A stretch of 5,273 bases of DNA from an uncultured Spirochaetaceae bacterium (lineage in GTDB: Bacteria > Spirochaetota > Spirochaetia > Sphaerochaetales > Sphaerochaetaceae), in the NCBI GenBank assembly GCA_944389985.1, contig CALXON010000193.1:1-5273 (forward strand). Direction: 5' to 3'. Under the pieces are notes generated by a model. It had not been told where the DNA came from. It searched no databases and worked only from the letters and a program-made list of their open reading frames with translations. Of the stretch, positions 1-4,225 are shown one piece after another; the first letter of the stretch is position 1; each line of letters begins with the position of its first letter. The position numbers and the translations under genes are program-made.

Positions 1-1
1 C

Positions 2-379
2 CGCTCCTCAAGATCGATCATGCTCGGTGTCGCAGGATCTTCAATCCTCATGACAATGGCCGGCGGACAGTATCCGTCAATAGCCATTCCTGCAGTCGCA
101 TTCAAGGAGGTCTGTGATGAAATGGACATCAACAGGGCAGTCCTTGCCAGAATGCTTGCCGATACAGGTGTCGTTCTCGGTTCTGTAGTTCCATGGAACG
201 CATGGACACTCGGTCAGGGAGTCGTCCTCGGAGGCATCTCTGTCTACGAGATCATTCCGTACAACTTCCTCGCGTTCGTATGTCCGATAGTCGCGATCAT
301 ATTCAATTTCCTCGGCATCGGATTCTTCCATAAGGATGAGGAGGTCAAATACCACCTTATCTGGAGGAGAAAGAAATAA
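2..379 (+). CDS. nhaC: NhaC-family Na+/H+ antiporter, C-terminal part
   Basis: The gene runs in from beyond the left edge; 125 codons are visible, in frame from base 2 to a TAA at 377-379. NhaC proteins are inner-membrane secondary transporters that exchange Na+ for H+. The visible part has the family's C-terminal pattern: a small-residue helix leading into GGQYPSIAIPA, then an amphipathic FKEVCDEM stretch, a VLARMLADTG segment (matching the usual LSR-LEDSGT), a VPWN motif, and an IPYNFLAF/CPIVAIIFNFLGIGFF hydrophobic end. The tail after this (HKDEEVKYHLIWRRKK) is short and basic, as expected for a cytoplasmic end. The ATG at 20 is internal to the family homology, so it is not the start. Substrate choice (Na+/H+ alone, or malate-lactate exchange as in some relatives) cannot be settled from this fragment. 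Confidence 0.88.
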   Translation, partial: RSSRSIMLGVAGSSILMTMAGGQYPSIAIPAVAFKEVCDEMDINRAVLARMLADTGVVLGSVVPWNAWTLGQGVVLGGISVYEIIPYNFLAFVCPIVAIIFNFLGIGFFHKDEEVKYHLIWRRKK

Positions 380-387
380 GTAATCCT

Positions 388-423
388 GCTGCCGTGGATT
401 CTTTCAGATGAAGCGGCAGCTTC
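388..423 (+). terminator. possible weak terminator hairpin after nhaC
   Basis: Eight bases after the nhaC stop, GCTGCCG (388-394) pairs perfectly with CGGCAGC (414-420). CTT (401-403) can also pair with AAG (411-413) inside it. A competing small hairpin, GAAGC (410-414) with GCTTC (419-423), shares bases with the first. There is no clean run of T after either stem (TTCGCATTT follows), so this is at best a weak intrinsic terminator. Its place between nhaC and the next promoter is the main reason to list it. Confidence 0.4.
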
Positions 424-427
424 GCAT

Positions 428-456
428 TTGACACATGTTCTGTATTGTGTTAGTGT
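428..456 (+). promoter_or_regulatory. sigma-70-like promoter for tRNA-Pro and probably the ABC cluster
   Basis: A perfect -35 box TTGACA lies at 428-433. Exactly 17 bases later comes TAGTGT (451-456), a 3/6 match to TATAAT, preceded by TGT (448-450), which gives an extended -10 (TGn). Transcription would begin near 463, about 29 bases before the mature tRNA. It is the only good promoter I see before the tRNA and the ABC genes. Confidence 0.5.
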
Positions 457-491
457 CCCTTTTGAACTGAGGAAATGATTTTCCTCCTTTC

Positions 492-565
492 CGGGCAATA
501 GCGCAGGGGTTTAGCGTACAAGTCTGGGGGACTTGGGGTCGGCGGTTCAAATCCGCCTTGCCCGA
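492..565 (+). tRNA. tRNA-Pro (anticodon GGG)
   Basis: All four arms fold. The acceptor stem pairs CGGGCAA (492-498) with TTGCCCG (558-564), with discriminator A565. The D-arm is GCGC (501-504) with GCGT (514-517). The anticodon stem is CAAGT (519-523) with ACTTG (531-535), and the 7-base loop CTGGGGG places GGG at positions 34-36 (526-528). The T-arm is GGCGG (541-545) with CCGCC (553-557) around TTCAAAT. The C1-G72 end pair is a bacterial tRNA-Pro hallmark. The 3' CCA is not encoded (TAG follows A565), so it must be added by a nucleotidyltransferase. The anticodon reads CCC and CCU codons. Confidence 0.96.
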
Positions 566-582
566 TAGAGGACGGAGGGAGT

Positions 583-1494
583 ATGGATGAAATTCTTCTT
601 TCTGTCAGCAATCTCAGTATAACTATAGGAAAGGAAGAGGCTGTGAGGTCATCTTCCTTTTCTGTTTCAAGAGGCTCCGTGACGGCGCTTGCAGGTGAAT
701 CGGGATCAGGTAAGAGCCTGACCGCCTTGGCGATAGCAGGCCTCTTGCCGTCTTCTGCCACAGTCAGTGGCAGCATCATTTTCGATGGTTTCCCTCTGAC
801 AACATGGGAAGGAATCAGGGGAAGAAAGATCGTGCTGATGCTTCAGAGCGCGTCAGAGGCGCTCAACCCCGTTTACAGGATCCGGGAACAGGTGAGGAAG
901 GTCCTCAGCATGAATGACAGGGACTCATCGGATGAGCATGTGATGGAGCTTCTCTCCTCCGTGGGAATCGCGGATGCCTCTGAAAAATATCCGCATGAGC
1001 TTTCAGGGGGGATGCAGCAGCGCGCTCTACTCTCGATGGCTATGGCCGCAGAGCCTGAGCTTCTCATAGCCGATGAGATCACATCATCACTCGATGAGGA
1101 CAATGCGGACATGATGCTGCGCCTTCTTGTCCGTCTGGCATCGGAGCACGGAAGTTCGGTGCTCTTCATCACCCATGATCTTCCGCTTGCCGCAAGATAT
1201 GCCGGGAGGATAGCTGTCATGCACGCAGGGACAGTTGTGGAGGAGGGTGACACCGGTGATGTCCTCTCATCTCCCGGACATCCTTACACGAAGCTCCTGA
1301 TAAGATGCTCCTCCCTTGAGAAGGACAGTGACGGCAGCCTTCTTGTGATAAACGGGATCATGCCGTCTCCAAGGGACAGGATCCGGGGCTGTTCATTCTC
1401 ATCCCGCTGCCCCGTGTCCATTCCGGCATGCTCTTCAGTCAGTCCTCCTCTGAGGATTTCCGGCAGTCATCTCTGGAGGTGCGTCCATGAATGA
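583..1494 (+). CDS. ABC transporter ATPase 1, Opp/Dpp/Nik (DppD/OppD) type
   Basis: This 303-residue cytoplasmic ATPase would power uptake of peptides, nickel or a similar small substrate. All ABC motifs are present: Walker A GESGSGKS (38-45), Q-loop Gln88 followed by an ALNP motif (93-96), signature LSGGMQQR (140-147), Walker B LLIADE (160-165), D-loop SLD (169-171) and H-loop His198. After the ATPase core comes the C-terminal extension specific to this family (about 230-303), with HPYTKLL and four cysteines (270, 276, 283, 300) in the pattern GCSF..RCP......C..PPL...H..RC. In DppD such cysteines bind a 4Fe-4S cluster. Walker B continues as DEITSSLD rather than the usual DEPT-LD. The ATG at 583 is preceded by GGAGGG (574-579). 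It starts 17 bases after tRNA-Pro and overlaps ATPase 2 by 8 bases. Which substrate it serves cannot be told without the permease or binding protein. Confidence 0.93.
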   Translation: MDEILLSVSNLSITIGKEEAVRSSSFSVSRGSVTALAGESGSGKSLTALAIAGLLPSSATVSGSIIFDGFPLTTWEGIRGRKIVLMLQSASEALNPVYRIREQVRKVLSMNDRDSSDEHVMELLSSVGIADASEKYPHELSGGMQQRALLSMAMAAEPELLIADEITSSLDEDNADMMLRLLVRLASEHGSSVLFITHDLPLAARYAGRIAVMHAGTVVEEGDTGDVLSSPGHPYTKLLIRCSSLEKDSDGSLLVINGIMPSPRDRIRGCSFSSRCPVSIPACSSVSPPLRISGSHLWRCVHE

Positions 1495-2158
1495 GATCAT
1501 GCGCGTTGAGAATCTGTCGAAAAGCTATGGAGATAAGCTTGTGCTTGACTCCGTGTCATTCTCTCTGGGGGCGGGAGAGCATCTTGGAATCTCGGGCCGT
1601 TCAGGCTCGGGTAAGACCACATTGATGAAGTGCATCATGCGCCTCATATCCCCTGATTCAGGTCATATATATCTTGATGGAGAGGAGATCACATTCCTGA
1701 AGGGAAAGCGCCTTTGTGCCATACGTCCCAGAATGCAGATGATCTTCCAGAATCCCGGGGAGACACTGAATCCGAGAATGAAGGTAAGGGACATCATACT
1801 TGAGGGTGCGCGGTACCATCACATGACAGATGGAGGGGAGGAGATGCTTCTGTCAGAGCTACTTGACGGAGTCAGCCTCAGGAAAGATGACCTGGAGAAA
1901 AGACCGGGAGAGCTCTCGGGCGGAGAGAAGGCGAGGGTTGCCATCGCCCGTGCTCTCGCGCTGCGCCCGGAGGTCCTCATCACGGATGAGATCACATCAT
2001 CCCTCGACGCATCGCTCCGCTCCGGAATTCTATCCCTCCTTTCCTCCCTGAACTCTGCTATGATAGTCATAAGTCATGACATGAAGGCTCTTGAGTACGT
2101 CTCTGAGAGAATGCTTTTTATGGATGGAGGCAGAATCTATGATAGTGATAGCAGGTAG
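1487..2158 (+). CDS. ABC transporter ATPase 2, Opp/Dpp/Nik (DppF/OppF/NikE) type
   Basis: This is the 223-residue partner of ATPase 1; transporters of this family use two different ATPases, which form a heterodimer. Motifs: aromatic A-loop Tyr14, Walker A GRSGSGKT (37-44), Q-loop FQNP with Gln88 and then TLNP (93-96), signature LSGGEKAR (143-150), Walker B VLITDE (163-168), D-loop SLD (172-174) and H-loop His197. The protein ends soon after the core and lacks the C-terminal oligopeptide-family extension and cysteines of ATPase 1; it is shorter than typical DppF/OppF proteins and closer to NikE-like lengths. The start at 1487 is supported by a strong GGAGGT (1475-1480) six bases ahead, inside the end of ATPase 1. 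Walker B again reads DEITSSLD, and 17 bases here (1985-2001) are identical to the same place in ATPase 1. The gene overlaps the flavoprotein gene by 20 bases. Confidence 0.93.
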   Translation: MNEIMRVENLSKSYGDKLVLDSVSFSLGAGEHLGISGRSGSGKTTLMKCIMRLISPDSGHIYLDGEEITFLKGKRLCAIRPRMQMIFQNPGETLNPRMKVRDIILEGARYHHMTDGGEEMLLSELLDGVSLRKDDLEKRPGELSGGEKARVAIARALALRPEVLITDEITSSLDASLRSGILSLLSSLNSAMIVISHDMKALEYVSERMLFMDGGRIYDSDSR

Positions 2159-2654
2159 TCCCAGAAAGGGAAGATATTCGGACAGGATCGCATCACATTT
2201 CGCAGAGCTTACAGGTTCATCCCTGATCTTTGCGAGAGATCTCAATGTAGGACCATGCAGAGCATGTAATTACTGCAAGGGAAAGGGGGATGGTGAATGC
2301 ATCCAGAAGGATGACATGGGGAAAGTCATCAACAGCATCATGAATGAGGACGGTATCGCTCTTGTCTCTCCTGTGTACTGGTGGCAGACCACCGGCCAGA
2401 TCAAGCTCGTGATCGACCGTCTGTACTCAATCAGGGAGGGAGCTCTCAGGGGAAAGAGACTCGTTGTCATCATGAACGGAGAGGCAGAGGCTTCAGATGC
2501 TGAGTACAGGATACTCCGTGAGCAGTTCTCGGAGATGGCCTCATACCTTGGCATGGAGTACAGCTTCCTTGGAGTCGGAACACCGGAAGGCAATGAGGAT
2601 GCTCTTGAAGCGGCACTGAAGGCTGCTGGAAACCTTGCACTTACTGTAAAATAG
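2139..2654 (+). CDS. iron-sulfur flavoprotein / NAD(P)H-dependent FMN reductase family
   Basis: This 171-residue protein has a flavodoxin-like fold that would bind FMN and move electrons in the cytoplasm. It opens with a beta strand and the phosphate-binding loop AGSPRKGRYSD (5-15), typical of the family (GSPRK-GNT). PCRACNYCKGKGDGECIQKDDM (residues 39-60) follows, then LVSPVYWWQ (75-83) and an IDR (92-94), all family landmarks. Cysteines 40, 43, 46 and 54 make C-x2-C-x2-C-x7-C, which fits the compact motif of Isf proteins that ligate a 4Fe-4S cluster. An in-frame ATG exists at 2091, but it would add 16 unrelated residues inside ATPase 2. The ATG at 2139 puts the strand and phosphate loop at the true N-terminus and has GGAGG (2126-2130) eight bases ahead. 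The 20-base overlap with ATPase 2 suggests translational coupling. The electron donor and acceptor are unknown. Confidence 0.87.
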   Translation: MIVIAGSPRKGRYSDRIASHFAELTGSSLIFARDLNVGPCRACNYCKGKGDGECIQKDDMGKVINSIMNEDGIALVSPVYWWQTTGQIKLVIDRLYSIREGALRGKRLVVIMNGEAEASDAEYRILREQFSEMASYLGMEYSFLGVGTPEGNEDALEAALKAAGNLALTVK

Positions 2655-2655
2655 T

Positions 2656-2681
2656 ATTTATTTTAGCAAATAAATTATTTT
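2656..2681 (+). terminator. A/T-only hairpin with short T run after the flavoprotein gene
   Basis: ATTTATT (2656-2662) pairs perfectly with AATAAAT (2669-2675) across a 6-base loop, starting one base after the flavoprotein stop codon, and TATTTT follows. The stem contains no G-C pairs, so it is thermally weak. It may end the ABC cluster transcript inefficiently, or may simply reflect the AT-rich spacer. Confidence 0.3.
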
Positions 2682-2686
2682 GTAAT

Positions 2687-2740
2687 TATATTGTTATAAA
2701 TTAATAAAAATTAAATATCGATATAATAACAATATATTGT
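2687..2740. repeat. inverted repeats with overlapping palindrome, candidate operator
   Basis: TATATTGTTAT (2687-2697) and ATAACAATATA (2726-2736) are perfect 11-bp inverted copies separated by 28 bases. The right copy also overlaps ACAATATATTGT (2729-2740), a perfect 12-bp palindrome. The motif ATTGT or its complement thus appears three times within 54 bases, and the right copy shares two bases with a TATAAT box (2722-2727). This layout suits a regulator binding two or three sites around the V-ATPase promoter. No known regulator is recognised, and the high A+T content raises the chance of accidental symmetry. Confidence 0.4.
2722..2727 (+). promoter_or_regulatory. candidate -10 box of the V-ATPase operon promoter
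   Basis: A perfect TATAAT stands 71 bases before the first V-ATPase start codon. Transcription would begin near 2733-2735 and give a leader of about 65 bases. No good -35 lies at the usual 16-18 base spacing (AATTAA-like only); TTGTTA at 2691 is 25 bases away. The promoter might therefore need an activator or another sigma factor, or depend on the very AT-rich upstream DNA. Confidence 0.4.
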
Positions 2741-2745
2741 ACAGC

Positions 2746-2779
2746 CTTTGCTTGACAATGGGTATCACATTGTGCAAAG
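2746..2779 (+). promoter_or_regulatory. leader hairpin upstream of the V-ATPase genes
   Basis: CTTTGC (2746-2751) pairs with GCAAAG (2774-2779), and ACAATG (2755-2760) pairs with CATTGT (2768-2773). This forms a 12-bp stem with a TTG bulge on the 5' side and a 7-base loop (GGTATCA). It ends 10 bases before the GGAG ribosome binding site (2790-2793). If transcription starts near 2733 it lies wholly in the 5' leader and could affect translation or mRNA stability. At DNA level it could equally be an operator. Confidence 0.4.
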
Positions 2780-2798
2780 TGTAACCAACGGAGTGCAT

Positions 2799-3131
2799 AT
2801 GCAGAGCGGAGTGATTGATGGCATCCTCTCTATAGAGGATGAGGCGGCAGGAATCATAGAAGATGCACAGAAGAAAGCCGGCGAGATCGTGGCTTCAGCA
2901 AATGACAGAGCGGCAAAAGCCGTCTCAGAGGCCCTCGAGGAAGCAAGAAGCAGAGGGCAGCAGGATGTGGATGCTGCGGAAAAACTCCTTGAATCACATC
3001 TGGCAATGTATGAGGATGAGAAGGCTCGTATCCTCTCCGGAGAGGCCCATGTAAGTCCTGATGTTCTGGACAGGGCCGCAGGAAGGATAGTCGACCGTAT
3101 TCTCAGGGTATCCGTACAGGGAGAGAGATGA
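2799..3131 (+). CDS. V/A-type ATPase peripheral stalk subunit G/H
   Basis: This 110-residue, almost entirely helical protein matches the small stalk subunit called H in archaea, G in Thermus and F in Enterococcus hirae. It pairs with subunit E as a coiled coil joining the catalytic head to the membrane part. Residues 9-80 are rich in Ala, Glu, Lys and Arg with a hydrophobic repeat (IEDEAAGIIEDAQKKAGEIV and on). After the break at SPDV (86-89), a short helix LDRAAGRIVDRIL (90-102) is like the family's C-terminal end. The ATG at 2799 with GGAG (2790-2793) five bases ahead is preferred. An in-frame TTG at 2748 would add 17 residues translated from the leader hairpin. It has no membrane segment or catalytic motif, as expected. 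The stop overlaps the next start as ATGA. Sequence conservation in this family is low, so the call leans partly on context. Confidence 0.8.
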   Translation: MQSGVIDGILSIEDEAAGIIEDAQKKAGEIVASANDRAAKAVSEALEEARSRGQQDVDAAEKLLESHLAMYEDEKARILSGEAHVSPDVLDRAAGRIVDRILRVSVQGER

Positions 3132-4225
3132 GCAGGGTTTCTGATTACGCCTATATAAACGCGAGGCTCAGGGCGCGTATAGGCATCATGCGCTCTTCCG
3201 CGATCATCGATGAGATGATCAAGGCTCCGAACCTCGTCGAGGCTGTCGCAAAGCTTGACGGCACGAGGCATCAGCACATCGCGGAGGTATACAGAAGCAC
3301 GGGAGATCTTGAGGCTGCCGAGCTCTCGCTGATCGAGGAGCAGGTCCAGTCATGCCGTGCCATTGTCCAGTACCTTCCTTCCGGGAGTTCCTCATTCCTG
3401 ACTGTCCTTCTTGAGAAGACGGAGATAGAGAACCTCAAGACAGCCATAAGGGTATGGTACTCGGCAGCTGTCATGGGACACAGCATCTCAAGCCGTTCCA
3501 GATACATATGCAGAATGCTGATCGTCCATCCGATAGACTATGACAGGATCATCAACGCATCATCCTATCAGGATATACTGAGTGCTGTCAGCGGAACACC
3601 GTACAGGGATGTTCTCTCAGCATTCAATATGGAGAGGCTCACATCAGAGGGGCTTTTCCCTCTGGAGACAGCGCTTGACCATCTCTGGTTCAGGAATCTC
3701 CAGGATGCCATAGACAGGCTTCCGCAGGTGGACAGGAAGCTTGCGTCGTCGGTATACGATGTTGATGTCGACCTGAAGAACATACTGATGCTTGTCCGCT
3801 ACAGCTATTATTACCATCTGGATGGAAAGGAGCTTGCCTCCGTCCTCATTCCGATGGGATACATAGCGAAAGCTGCAGGGAAGCGCAGCGTGCTCCAGTC
3901 AGATGATCCGATTTCGGCGCTGAAGGAGATCGTGCAGCGGCGTTATCCGCAGATAATTGATGAGATTGAACATATAAGGCGGACAGCCGATGATTTCACG
4001 ACGATGGAGGAGAATGCCAGACAGATCATGCTTATAGAGAAGTATCTCGGTGAGAGACGCCAGAAGGCGTATCAGCGCCTCCTTCTCGGTAAGCCGTTCT
4101 CAATCGGAGTCGTGCTGTCATATTTCTTCCTCGAGAGACAGGAGGACAGCCTCATTCAGGCTGTGCTGTCAGCAAAGAGCTACAGCTGGGACGAGGGGAA
4201 GATAAGGGAGGCTTTGGGCTTATGA
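3128..4225 (+). CDS. ntpC: V/A-type ATPase subunit C (AC39/subunit d family)
   Basis: This 365-residue protein is the funnel-shaped central subunit that sits on the membrane rotor ring and links it to the central shaft (archaeal/bacterial C, eukaryotic d/AC39). The opening DYAYINARLRARIG (6-19) is typical. EIENLKTAIR (99-108) follows a helical stretch and matches the family's DxxNLKxxxR motif, which recurs as DVDLKNILMLVR (about 212-223) in the second repeat. The C-terminal end, with PFSIGVVLSYFFLERQEDSL then a K-Y-W-E-IREAL tail, corresponds to the usual Y-ll-Ke-Ei-nlr closing repeat. Length fits the family. The ATG at 3128 overlaps the upstream stop (ATGA) and has GGGAG (3119-3123) ahead. 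It also ends in an ATGA overlap with subunit I, so the three subunits are probably made in a coupled way. It is soluble, with no signal peptide. Confidence 0.92.
   Translation: MSRVSDYAYINARLRARIGIMRSSAIIDEMIKAPNLVEAVAKLDGTRHQHIAEVYRSTGDLEAAELSLIEEQVQSCRAIVQYLPSGSSSFLTVLLEKTEIENLKTAIRVWYSAAVMGHSISSRSRYICRMLIVHPIDYDRIINASSYQDILSAVSGTPYRDVLSAFNMERLTSEGLFPLETALDHLWFRNLQDAIDRLPQVDRKLASSVYDVDVDLKNILMLVRYSYYYHLDGKELASVLIPMGYIAKAAGKRSVLQSDDPISALKEIVQRRYPQIIDEIEHIRRTADDFTTMEENARQIMLIEKYLGERRQKAYQRLLLGKPFSIGVVLSYFFLERQEDSLIQAVLSAKSYSWDEGKIREALGL

Noticed and set aside
873..1253. 126-codon minus-strand open frame inside ATPase 1
   Set aside because: It is a shadow of a well-supported ABC ATPase, with low-complexity Ser/Arg-rich translation and no recognisable domain.
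1830..2051. 73-codon plus-strand frame inside ATPase 2
   Set aside because: It is out of frame with the ATPase, Arg/Ser/Pro-rich, and has no ribosome binding site or family resemblance.
2091..2138. Upstream ATG for the flavoprotein
   Set aside because: It would add 16 residues before the first beta strand and phosphate loop; ATG 2139 has GGAGG at 8 bases and gives the usual family N-terminus.
2752..2780. TTGACA at 2752-2757 as the -35 of the V-ATPase promoter
   Set aside because: The bases 16-18 further on read GCAAAG/CAAAGT, not a -10 box, and the start of transcription would fall at or next to the ribosome binding site. The match is better explained by the hairpin.
2748..2798. TTG start that would extend the stalk subunit by 17 residues
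   Set aside because: It has no ribosome binding site at the right distance, the added residues resemble nothing in the family, and the stretch is occupied by the leader hairpin; ATG 2799 has GGAG at good spacing.
2765..3277. 170-codon open frame on the minus strand
   Set aside because: It is antisense to the stalk subunit and subunit C genes, its Ser/Ala/Arg-rich translation resembles no family, and it mirrors the codon pattern of the plus-strand genes.
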